12,949 bases of DNA from Odoribacter sp. Its GTDB lineage: Bacteria > Bacteroidota > Bacteroidia > Bacteroidales > Marinifilaceae. A program made the translations under genes and the position numbers. Below the pieces are notes generated by a model. The model made no database searches and had not been told where the DNA came from. It saw nothing but the letters and a program-made list of their open reading frames with translations. Below, in pieces: positions 5,619 to 12,042 of this stretch (positions are counted from its first letter, which is position 1; each line of letters begins with the position of its first letter). The stretch covers positions 1 to 12,949 of the forward strand of contig JAHHTT010000061.1 in NCBI GenBank assembly GCA_020024465.1, read 5' to 3'.

Positions 5619-6662
5619 ATGAGGTCGATTTTTATTTTGGTGTGCCTATTGGCTGTATTAACACATTTGAGTGCACAGGAGTGCCAAAAAGAGTATGAAA
5701 AGTCTTTCCCTAAAGAGGGAATCGAGGAGATTGTGCTGACTAATAATTTTGGGAAAATTGAGATAGAGCAGACAGGAGGGAATGAAATCCATGCTTATGT
5801 CAAAATGAAGGTGAAAGCAAAATCTGCAGTGAAAGCAGATGAGATGATGGATTTGATTCAGGTGCAGGAAATGCGTGTCGGAAATTATCTTGATTTGAAG
5901 ACTTTTTATGGTAAAGATATGGCGTTTAGACAATTTATATCTGGGCTTACCGTTAAGGTGGATTATAAAGTGTCTTTACCTAAAGGAGTGAAATTGCGTA
6001 TTATAAATTCAAATGGAGCCGTTTTTTTGGGAAATTTTGAAGGGGAATTAAATATTGATGTGCAGAATGGTGATTTTAAAGCAGCGACATTGAAAGGTGG
6101 AGAGTTTTATATAAAACAGTCTAAAGGAAGTTTTAATGTTGAAAAGGTTGGGACAATGACAGGCGATTTTAAAGATTGTTCAATTATTTTGGGAGAAGGG
6201 GATGAGGTTCGTTTGACAACTAATTCCTGTTCTGGTGATTTGGCATCGGTCGATAAATTGAATATTCGTTCTTCTGGTGGAACCATTAAGTTGGGTGATA
6301 TTGAGGATTTGACAGGAAGTTCTTCTTTTACAAAATATGAAATGCAGGATTTGGCTAATTTTTTGGATATGGAGATGAAAATGGGAGAGATGAATATTCG
6401 GAATGTGCAACCGTTGTTTTCAGAGCTTCGTTTGAAAGGGTCGTTTACGAAGGTAGGGTTGTCTTTTGCTAAAGAATCAGGTTATCAATTGGAAGTGAAG
6501 CATAATAAATCTTTGAAAATTAATTTACCGGAAAGTTGGGAGCTTGACGAACGTCCAACGTCAGAGCGCAACGTAACGGTCGGAACTAAATTTATTGGTA
6601 ACGAGAGATATAAAGGGAAGGTTTTTCTGGAATTGTCGAATGGTAGTCTTTTCATTCAATAA
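5619..6662 (+). CDS. Exported DUF4097-like beta-rich protein
   Basis: This 347-residue protein starts with a signal peptide (MRSIFILVCLLAVLTHLSA, 1-19, likely cleaved before QE). There is no lipobox at C22. The mature part resembles DUF4097/GIN-type proteins, with many short beta strands of the form 'GKIEIEQTGGNEIHAYVKM' (45-63). Ladder-like repeats of alternating hydrophobic residues follow, such as LRIINSNGAVFLGNF (126-140), LNIDVQNGDFKAATLKGGEF (144-163) and LNIRSSGGTIKLGDI (214-228). I expect a periplasmic or surface beta-solenoid; no catalytic motif is visible. It is last in the rplY operon, 18 nt after DUF4924. Its stop codon sits inside the shared bidirectional terminator. Why an exported protein closes a translation operon is unclear. 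Confidence 0.82.
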   Translation: MRSIFILVCLLAVLTHLSAQECQKEYEKSFPKEGIEEIVLTNNFGKIEIEQTGGNEIHAYVKMKVKAKSAVKADEMMDLIQVQEMRVGNYLDLKTFYGKDMAFRQFISGLTVKVDYKVSLPKGVKLRIINSNGAVFLGNFEGELNIDVQNGDFKAATLKGGEFYIKQSKGSFNVEKVGTMTGDFKDCSIILGEGDEVRLTTNSCSGDLASVDKLNIRSSGGTIKLGDIEDLTGSSSFTKYEMQDLANFLDMEMKMGEMNIRNVQPLFSELRLKGSFTKVGLSFAKESGYQLEVKHNKSLKINLPESWELDERPTSERNVTVGTKFIGNERYKGKVFLELSNGSLFIQ

Positions 6663-6698
6663 AATAAAAACCGGAGATTCTCCGGTTTTTATTTTATT
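6658..6698. terminator. Bidirectional terminator shared by the rplY operon and obg
   Basis: Positions 6658-6676 pair perfectly with 6680-6698 (19 bp, ATT loop). CCGGAG/CTCCGG forms the core and A5/T5 tracts lie on either side. The + gene's TAA (6660-6662) pairs base for base with the TAA of obg on the other strand (6694-6696), so both stop codons lie in the stem. Confidence 0.9.
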
Positions 6699-7686
6699 CT
6701 TCATTTAATACTTTCCAAAGCACGTCTTTTAATTCTGTTATGCCGTTTCCTGCTACTGATGATATGAATACATATGGAATCTCTGGCAAATCGTTTTCCA
6801 TTTCAGCCATCAGTTCCTTGTCTGCATAATCACATTTGGAGATGGCCAGGACTCTTTTTTTATCTAATAATTCCGGATTATATTGTTTTAATTCATTAAG
6901 CAGAATATTATATTCCTGATGAATGTTTTCGCTATCTGCCGGTACTAAAAAAAGCAGTACGGAGTTACGTTCGATATGTCGCAGAAATCGTATTCCTAAT
7001 CCTTTGCCTTGGCTGGCTCCTTCAATGATTCCTGGAATATCAGCCATGACGAATGAACGTCCGTCACGATAATTTACAATACCTAGATTGGGAACAAGTG
7101 TTGTGAACGGGTAGTTCGCTATTTCTGGTTTTGCTGCAGAGACAACTGATAATAGTGTTGATTTTCCGGCATTGGGGAAACCTACTAATCCAACATCTGC
7201 TAAGACTTTTAATTCGAGGATAACAGTGCGTTCTACACGTGGTTCGCCAGGTTGCGCAAAGCGAGGTGTCTGATTGGTTGGAGATTTAAAATTCCAGTTT
7301 CCTAATCCTCCACGGCCACCTTTGACAAGAATAAATGTTTCTCCATCTGCGGTAATTTCGCAAATGGTCTCTCCTGTTTCAGCATCCCGTGCGACGGTAC
7401 CTAAGGGAACTTCTATGGTAATATCTTTTCCATCGGCTCCAGTGCTTCGGTTTTCACTACCATTGCTTCCGTCTCCGGCAAATACGTGACGTTGGTATTT
7501 CAAGTGTATCAGTGTCCAATAATTTCGGTTTCCACGGATAATGACATGTCCGCCACGTCCTCCGTCTCCTCCATCAGGTCCGCCTTTCATTGTACGTTTG
7601 TCACGATGAAGGTGTGCTGATCCGCGTCCTCCAGCTCCACTGCGGCAGAAAGTTTTTACATAATCAACAAAATTCGTAGAAGCCAT
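6694..7686 (-). CDS. obgE: GTPase Obg
   Basis: Obg is an essential GTPase that binds the 50S subunit during late assembly and responds to (p)ppGpp. The 330-residue protein has the glycine-rich Obg fold at about 2-160 (for example AGGRGSAHLHRDK and GGPDGGDGGRGG at 35-46). The G domain spans about 161-330: G1 GFPNAGKS (169-176), the switch I threonines in YPFTTL (192-197), G3 DIPG (216-219), G4 SKCD (283-286, Ser in place of the classical Asn) and G5 SSVAG (309-313). The optional C-terminal OCT domain is absent. The ATG at 7686 gives the canonical N terminus. It lies 29 nt after hpt on the same strand and is probably co-transcribed. Its stop codon overlaps the terminator stem shared with the converging operon. 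Confidence 0.96.
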   Translation of the reverse strand: MASTNFVDYVKTFCRSGAGGRGSAHLHRDKRTMKGGPDGGDGGRGGHVIIRGNRNYWTLIHLKYQRHVFAGDGSNGSENRSTGADGKDITIEVPLGTVARDAETGETICEITADGETFILVKGGRGGLGNWNFKSPTNQTPRFAQPGEPRVERTVILELKVLADVGLVGFPNAGKSTLLSVVSAAKPEIANYPFTTLVPNLGIVNYRDGRSFVMADIPGIIEGASQGKGLGIRFLRHIERNSVLLFLVPADSENIHQEYNILLNELKQYNPELLDKKRVLAISKCDYADKELMAEMENDLPEIPYVFISSVAGNGITELKDVLWKVLNEE

Positions 7687-7715
7687 AGTTCTATTTGATT
7701 TATTATTATTTATGA

Positions 7716-8255
7716 TTAGGATTTCAATATATAAAGGTCTGGGAAATTGCGACCTAAGCCTTCGTAATCAAGGCCTCGTCCAACAATAAAATCATTTTCA
7801 AGCGTAATGCCAATGTAGTCGATAGGTACTTTAAATATAGCAGCTTTCGGTTTGTAGAAAAGTGTTGCTACAACGATTTTGCGTGGTTTTTTACGATGCA
7901 GATATTCTAATAGATGTGTCATTGAGCGTCCTGAATCAATGATGTCTTCAAGAATTACGATTGTACGTCCTTGTATATCTTCTTTCAGACCTATCAACTC
8001 TTTTACTTCACCTGTGGAATTGGTTCCACTGTAAGAAGCAACTTTTATAAAACTGATTTGGGTGCCAGGTATGGTAATTTGTTTTATAAGATCGGATGTA
8101 AACATGAATGAACCATTTAGGATACTTAAAAACAGCGGAGCTTCTCCATCTAAATCTCTGTTCATTCTTGCGGCCATATTGCTAATTGTTTGGTCGATTT
8201 TTTCTGCTTCGATCAATGGACGGAATTCTTTGTCTAGTAAAGTGATATTTTTCAT
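7716..8255 (-). CDS. hpt: Hypoxanthine phosphoribosyltransferase
   Basis: This enzyme salvages hypoxanthine (and guanine) by transferring ribose 5-phosphate from PRPP to give IMP or GMP in the cytosol. The 179-residue protein is normal length. The type I PRTase PRPP-binding loop is clear: TIVILEDIIDSGRSM at 98-112, with the two acidic residues E103/D104. Further family signs are ILNGSFMF (45-52), the flexible loop SYSG (74-77), the purine-contact lysine region YKPKA (134-138) and the C-terminal DFIVGRGLDYEGLGRNFPDL (155-174). It is first in a two-gene transcript with obg. The ATG at 8255 matches the family N terminus. It is divergent from purE, so salvage and de novo purine genes share one 133-bp intergenic region. 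Confidence 0.95.
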   Translation of the reverse strand: MKNITLLDKEFRPLIEAEKIDQTISNMAARMNRDLDGEAPLFLSILNGSFMFTSDLIKQITIPGTQISFIKVASYSGTNSTGEVKELIGLKEDIQGRTIVILEDIIDSGRSMTHLLEYLHRKKPRKIVVATLFYKPKAAIFKVPIDYIGITLENDFIVGRGLDYEGLGRNFPDLYILKS

Positions 8256-8286
8256 TGTCGTAGAGACTTTGTTTTTAATTATAAGA

Positions 8287-8294
8287 CAAAAGTA
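8287..8294 (-). promoter_or_regulatory. Candidate -7 box of the hpt-obg promoter
   Basis: The minus strand reads TACTTTTG, matching TAnnTTTG, 32 bp before the hpt ATG. No clear -33 TTTG is present; the nearest candidate is a TTTT near 8321-8324 at a long spacing. Confidence 0.5.
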
Positions 8295-8336
8295 ATATTT
8301 TTGGTAGAGATATAGGGTGTAAAACTGAATTATATT

Positions 8337-8344
8337 TATTTTTG
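8337..8344 (+). promoter_or_regulatory. Candidate -7 box of the purE promoter
   Basis: TATTTTTG matches TAnnTTTG 45 bp before the purE ATG. It overlaps the left arm of an AT-only inverted repeat (TATATTTA 8331-8338, TAAATATA 8356-8363). The repeat could be an operator, but base composition makes it weak evidence. Confidence 0.45.
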
Positions 8345-8388
8345 TATCATATATGTAAATATAAAAGAATAACTAAAAATAATAATTG

Positions 8389-8895
8389 ATGAATCCAAGA
8401 GTAAGTATTATTATGGGAAGCACTTCCGATTTACCTGTAATGGAAAAGGCTGCGAAAGTGTTGAATGATATGTGTATTCCGTTTGAAATGAATGCTTTGT
8501 CAGCTCATAGGACTCCTGCTGAAGTGGAGGAGTTTGCTAGAAATGCAGCTGGGCGTGGTATAGAAGTTATTATTGCTGGAGCGGGAATGGCTGCTCATTT
8601 GCCTGGGGTTATTGCTGCTATGACGTCTGTGCCTGTAATCGGAGTGCCGATTAATTCTGCATTGAGTGGAATGGATGCCTTGCTTGCTATCGCTCAAATG
8701 CCTCCTGGTATTCCTGTCGCTACGGTGGCTATTAATGGAGCCATGAATGCAGGAATTTTAGCAGTACAGATTTTGGCAGTCGGAGATGTAACTTTAAAAA
8801 CTAAAATGGTTGATTTTAAAGAGTCGTTGAAGAAGAAGATTGTTGAGGCTAATAGGGATTTGGCTCAGATAAAATACGATTTTAAAACCAATTGA
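8389..8895 (+). CDS. purE: N5-carboxyaminoimidazole ribonucleotide mutase, class I PurE
   Basis: PurE moves the carboxylate of N5-CAIR to give CAIR in de novo purine synthesis. The 168-residue protein shows the class I pattern. GSTSDLPVMEKA (10-21) is the phosphate-binding loop, and SAHRTP (38-43) contains the catalytic His40. GAGMAAHLPGVIAAMT (64-79) and SALSGMDALLAIAQMPPGIP (90-109) follow. I use the ATG at 8389; a TTG three bases upstream would add only one residue and is unlikely. No purK is adjacent. It has its own terminator 19 bp after the stop and is therefore monocistronic, divergent from hpt. Confidence 0.96.
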   Translation: MNPRVSIIMGSTSDLPVMEKAAKVLNDMCIPFEMNALSAHRTPAEVEEFARNAAGRGIEVIIAGAGMAAHLPGVIAAMTSVPVIGVPINSALSGMDALLAIAQMPPGIPVATVAINGAMNAGILAVQILAVGDVTLKTKMVDFKESLKKKIVEANRDLAQIKYDFKTN

Positions 8896-8913
8896 ATTGA
8901 ACTTATTTATAAG

Positions 8914-8948
8914 CTCCGGGAGTAAATAAGCACTTCCGGAGTTTTTTT
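8914..8948 (+). terminator. Intrinsic terminator of purE
   Basis: Positions 8914-8923 pair with 8932-8941 (10 bp with one G-U, CTCCGG/CCGGAG core) around an eight-base loop. Seven T follow (8942-8948). It begins 19 bp after the purE stop. Confidence 0.88.
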
Positions 8949-8972
8949 ATGGGGTTTCTTTAAATTATTTTG

Positions 8973-8980
8973 TAAGTTTG
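8973..8980 (+). promoter_or_regulatory. Candidate -7 box of the HhH protein gene
   Basis: TAAGTTTG matches TAnnTTTG just after the purE terminator. Its expected start point near 8987 leaves about 20 nt before the ATG at 9007. This argues against the in-frame TTG at 8986 as the start codon. Confidence 0.5.
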
Positions 8981-9006
8981 TCTGCTTGTTGTTTTTAGAG
9001 GTAGTG

Positions 9007-11058
9007 ATGAAAATGAATAATTTGTGTTTATTGCTATTTTTACTGTTTATTAGTTTTCAATGTATTGCCCAAAACCTTTCGGATGTGGAGCGTCTGTTGG
9101 AGAGTAATGATATCGAAAGCACAGAGGATGGTTATGAGGACATGATGAATACTCTTATCTATTTATATAAATGTCCCATCAATTTGAATACAGCAGGATT
9201 CGATTCTTTGAAAATGCTTTTCTTTTTATCGGATAGTCAGATTGACGAATTGTTAAAATTCAGGCAGAGACATGGGGAATTCAAGGATATCCATGAATTG
9301 TTGCTGGTTCCTGGGTTCGGTCAAAGAGATTTGGACAATATTTCATCGTTTATTGTATTAGGGAGCAGTGGTAATCTGTATGCCGAAAGTTTGCATGCAA
9401 GGCATGAAATATTGGCTCGGATAAAGACCAATCTCCCTGTATCCGAAGGATACAAAAAGTATTCTCCTTGCCTTTATAATAGTGAAAAAGATTATAATGT
9501 AAAAGTAAAAAATCGATTTTATGGACCTCCAATAGGGGCGTTATTTAAATATAAATATACATATAATCAGCAGTTTCAGGGAGGGATGGTATTGGAAAAT
9601 GATCCTGGTGAAGGATATTTTACGCGCTATCAAAAGATCGGATTTGATTTCTTATCCGTCTATTTGGCTTATGCAGGTAAGCATTGGTTACAGCAAGTTG
9701 TTATTGGAGATTATAAGCTTCAATGGGGGCAGGGATTAGTGGCTTGGTGTGGTTTCCCTATGGGAAAATCTGGAGTTGCCGTTGGTAATGAAAAGGCTGG
9801 TAAAGGTTTTGCAATGAATACATCTACGGATGAAAATAAATTTATGCGAGGGCTTGCCTTTTCTTTGAAACTTCGGAAAAATATAAGTTTGGATTTGTTT
9901 TTTTCATACAAAAAAACAGATGGGACCTTGGTGCTTCAAGATACACTAGAACATGAGGATTATATTAAAGTGTCGTTATATGAGTCTGGATATCATAGAA
10001 ATGATAACGAATGTGCCAAAAAACATGCGTTAAAAACACTTGCTTCTGGTGTTTCGTGTCATTGGAATGCATCTGCATTTAAAGTGGGCGTAAATGCATT
10101 GTTTTATAATTTTGAGCCTGGTTTGATTTCTGGAAGACAGGATTACCAACAGTATTATGATGACGGAAAGAATCGCTGGCTGTTCAGCGTAGATTACAAG
10201 ACAGCAATAAGGGGAATTTATTTGTTTGGAGAAACGGCTTTGTGTGCTCGAGGAGCCATAGCAACGGTGAATGGTATACGTATGGGAAAAGGGATTGTCT
10301 CGGGCTGTCTGTTATACAGACATTACGGGAAACGTTATATTTCGCATTATGCTGCAGGTTTCGGCGAATTCAGTAATACTTCTAATGAAGAAGGAGTATA
10401 TTGCGGTCTTGATATTGCTTGGTTGAAAAATTTAAAGCTTAGCTTATATTATGATTGGTTTCATTTCTTTAGTGCTCGTTACATGATTACCAAACCGGAT
10501 TGGGGATGGGAATTTTTAGGGAATCTTGTTTATTCCCGTTCTATTTGTGAACATTCGTTGAATTATAAACGCGAAGTACGTCCGGAAGATTTGACAGGAG
10601 GTATTCCGGCTTTGCGATGTAAGCATGAGATTCGTTATCAATTTACTTGTCGTTGGAATGAGCACTGGGAAAGCCGTACAAGAGCCAGTATGTTGTTTTA
10701 CAAAAAATGTATGAGTAAGGAGCAAGGTATGATGGTTTATCAAGATATAATGTATCAAGATATTAGAGAGAAATTTAAAATGCAATGTAGAGTAGCTTGG
10801 TTTAATACAGATTCATATCAATCTCGATTGTACGCCTTTGAGAATAATGCGTTGTATGCCTATTCATTCCCTTCGTTTATGGGAGAAGGATGGCGGACTT
10901 ATATCAATTTGGCTTGGAAACCGTTAAAAGGTCTGACTTTTTATTTTAAATCTGGAATAATTATTTATACAGATCGGAATTCAATTGGTTCAGGATTGAT
11001 GTATGTGAATGGTAATAAGAAATATGATATGCTTTTGCAAGTGAGATTTACTATTTAA
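9007..11058 (+). CDS. Exported helix-hairpin-helix protein with predicted outer-membrane beta-barrel
   Basis: This 683-residue protein (from ATG 9007) has a signal peptide, about 1-22, with a hydrophobic core LCLLLFLLFISF and likely cleavage after CIAQ. After an acidic linker comes a ComEA-like pair of helix-hairpin-helix motifs at about 56-118: NLNTAGFDSLKMLFFL (59-74), then FRQRHGEFKDIHELLLVPGF (85-104). In ComEA this module binds double-stranded DNA without sequence preference. The remaining ~550 residues alternate amphipathic strands with Tyr/Trp/Phe-rich turns and end in MLLQVRFTI, as expected of an outer-membrane barrel. IGDYKLQWGQGL followed by GKS is a block I recall from this Bacteroidota family. 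Function is not established; DNA binding at the envelope is inference. The gene has its own promoter and is monocistronic. An alternative ATG at 9013 would remove two residues. Confidence 0.85.
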   Translation: MKMNNLCLLLFLLFISFQCIAQNLSDVERLLESNDIESTEDGYEDMMNTLIYLYKCPINLNTAGFDSLKMLFFLSDSQIDELLKFRQRHGEFKDIHELLLVPGFGQRDLDNISSFIVLGSSGNLYAESLHARHEILARIKTNLPVSEGYKKYSPCLYNSEKDYNVKVKNRFYGPPIGALFKYKYTYNQQFQGGMVLENDPGEGYFTRYQKIGFDFLSVYLAYAGKHWLQQVVIGDYKLQWGQGLVAWCGFPMGKSGVAVGNEKAGKGFAMNTSTDENKFMRGLAFSLKLRKNISLDLFFSYKKTDGTLVLQDTLEHEDYIKVSLYESGYHRNDNECAKKHALKTLASGVSCHWNASAFKVGVNALFYNFEPGLISGRQDYQQYYDDGKNRWLFSVDYKTAIRGIYLFGETALCARGAIATVNGIRMGKGIVSGCLLYRHYGKRYISHYAAGFGEFSNTSNEEGVYCGLDIAWLKNLKLSLYYDWFHFFSARYMITKPDWGWEFLGNLVYSRSICEHSLNYKREVRPEDLTGGIPALRCKHEIRYQFTCRWNEHWESRTRASMLFYKKCMSKEQGMMVYQDIMYQDIREKFKMQCRVAWFNTDSYQSRLYAFENNALYAYSFPSFMGEGWRTYINLAWKPLKGLTFYFKSGIIIYTDRNSIGSGLMYVNGNKKYDMLLQVRFTI

Positions 11059-11120
11059 AAATTTCAATCTTGGAGTGATATGTTTTTGATTATTTGTTCC
11101 ATCCTTTGTTTGAATTTTTT

Positions 11121-11315
11121 TTACGTTAGTAATGAGCAGGTTGCCCTGTAAAAAATGTTCGTACTGATTGCATTTTTGTTGATGTAGTTTAAAACTGTCT
11201 GTATGTCAATTTGTAAAAGCAATAATAGTAATAAAATCAAGTATACTTCAATATATACGATTTTATTAATAATTCCTTCTGCTTTAGTGATGGCTGATTG
11301 GATTTCTATTTTCAT
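11121..11315 (-). CDS. Doubtful small ORF with one membrane span
   Basis: This 64-residue reading frame starts at ATG 11315 and ends at 11121. I do not recognise it. Residues about 19-37 form a strongly hydrophobic stretch including LILLLLLLL, enough for one transmembrane helix, flanked by an amphipathic N terminus and a polar C terminus. In its favour, an exact minus-strand -7 box lies upstream (11427-11434) and its codons look ordinary. Against it, the region is AT-rich and no terminator follows its stop; the next feature on that side is the converging 3' end of the HhH gene. It may be chance, or the coding part of a small toxin-like or membrane peptide transcript. Confidence 0.25.
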   Translation of the reverse strand: MKIEIQSAITKAEGIINKIVYIEVYLILLLLLLLQIDIQTVLNYINKNAISTNIFYRATCSLLT

Positions 11316-11626
11316 TAGATTTTTTCGATATCTTTTCTAGGCCATGGAAAGTGTATGAAGTAGTACCTATATGAAAGCAGTGTCCGCTTTTGAGAATAGT
11401 TCTATTGTATGATAGTACTTTTGACGCAAAGATATAAGACATATATAATTAAAATGTCTTTTCTGGCCTCATTCAAAATGATTTTGTCAAAAAAAGGGCT
11501 GTTATCGAGCAATATTTGATTTTTTCTTCTAAAATGTCAATGTTTGGACTGGTAATTGTCAATAATTTTTCGGAACTATATAATATTCTTACCTTTTAAC
11601 TTTGCCATTATTATTTGCTTGTTTTT
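11316..11626. other. Non-coding stretch with a promoter-like element and a foldable segment
   Basis: I see no convincing gene here. The minus strand has TATCTTTG at 11427-11434. Just downstream in that direction are complementary arms (11412-11419 with 11362-11370, one bulge) that enclose a hairpin with stem 11374-11378/11386-11390. Upstream lies an inverted repeat (AAGACAT 11436-11442, ATGTCTT 11454-11460) that overlaps the -33 zone like an operator. On the + strand TAACTTTG at 11597-11604 also fits a -7 box, but the rpmH terminator follows at once. Confidence 0.4.
11427..11434 (-). promoter_or_regulatory. Orphan -7 box for a minus-strand transcript
   Basis: The minus strand reads TATCTTTG, then CG, a strong-form Bacteroidota -7 element. 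It points into the foldable segment and the 64-residue ORF. No TTTG lies at the expected -33 distance. The transcript is unproven. Confidence 0.35.
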
Positions 11627-11628
11627 AT

Positions 11629-11659
11629 AAAAAAAGCTGCCTTTTTAATGACAGCTTTT
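11629..11659 (-). terminator. Intrinsic terminator of rpmH
   Basis: Positions 11632-11641 pair with 11650-11659 (10 bp, one G-U on the minus strand) around an eight-base loop. On the minus strand the stem runs into seven T. It lies 19 bp beyond the rpmH stop. A T4 on the other side could give weak + strand termination. Confidence 0.85.
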
Positions 11660-11677
11660 AATATTCTCATAAAATAA

Positions 11678-11836
11678 TTATGCCTTGTGTCTGTGTTCAT
11701 CAGATACAGTTAATTTTTTTCTGCCTTTAGCTCTTCTTTTTGCCAAGACTGCTCTACCACCAGCTGTAGCCATTCTTTCTCTGAACCCATGTTTGTTTCT
11801 TCTTTTAGTGTTTGAGGGTTGAAATGTCCGTTTCAT
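11678..11836 (-). CDS. rpmH: 50S ribosomal protein L34
   Basis: L34 is a small, very basic structural protein of the large ribosomal subunit. The 52-residue sequence starts MKRTFQPSNTKRRNKHGF, the signature N terminus. GFRERMATAGGRAVLAKRRA (17-36) and GRKKL (38-42) follow. The tail after GRKKL (TVSDEHRHKA) makes it a few residues longer than the 46-residue E. coli protein. The usual neighbours dnaA and rnpA are absent; here it is a single-gene unit with its own near-consensus promoter and terminator. The ATG at 11836 is fixed by the family N terminus. Confidence 0.97.
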   Translation of the reverse strand: MKRTFQPSNTKRRNKHGFRERMATAGGRAVLAKRRAKGRKKLTVSDEHRHKA

Positions 11837-11875
11837 TGTCAATTATATTTTATCGTTATTTTCACTTTTGAGCTG

Positions 11876-11907
11876 CAAAAATATGCTTTTTTTTGTGTGT
11901 CTCCAAA
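11876..11907 (-). promoter_or_regulatory. Consensus Bacteroidota promoter of rpmH
   Basis: On the minus strand a -33 TTTG (11907-11904) is followed by a 20-nt spacer and the -7 box TATTTTTG (11883-11876), exactly the known TTTG-N19-21-TAnnTTTG pattern. The predicted start is about 33 bp before the rpmH ATG. It is the best promoter in the window, as expected for a ribosomal protein gene. Confidence 0.8.
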
Positions 11908-11992
11908 TAATTAGCGTCTTTTTTTGTTTACATCTTGTTGCTTAGGAAAATAGAGGGGTATTGTCATATCGGTTATAAATAAGAGAAAATAC

Positions 11993-12024
11993 TTGCTTTT
12001 ATAAGAATTTATTTATTAACTTTA
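11993..12024 (+). promoter_or_regulatory. Candidate promoter of the RpoD-family sigma gene
   Basis: TTG (11993-11995), a 21-nt spacer and TAACTTTA (12017-12024) approximate the Bacteroidota consensus with the last -7 base changed from G to A. The start codon lies 18 bp downstream, so the leader would be very short. Confidence 0.45.
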
Positions 12025-12042
12025 GCCATCTTAACCTAAACT

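Noticed and set aside
8986..9006. Upstream in-frame TTG start for the HhH protein
   Set aside because: It coincides with the predicted transcription start and would put seven residues before a well-formed signal peptide; ATG 9007 is better.
11150..11434. 6S RNA, SRP RNA or tmRNA in the minus-strand non-coding region
   Set aside because: I could not find the long closing stem of 6S RNA, the SRP tetraloop region or the tRNA-like end of tmRNA; only local hairpins are present.
11474..11486. Palindrome CAAAAT-G-ATTTTG as an operator
   Set aside because: Short and AT-rich, with no adjacent promoter that it would plausibly control.
11597..11620. + strand promoter TAACTTTG at 11597-11604 for a small RNA
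   Set aside because: The hairpin at 11632-11659 follows within about 30 nt and the downstream DNA is antisense to rpmH; chance is likely in AT-rich sequence.
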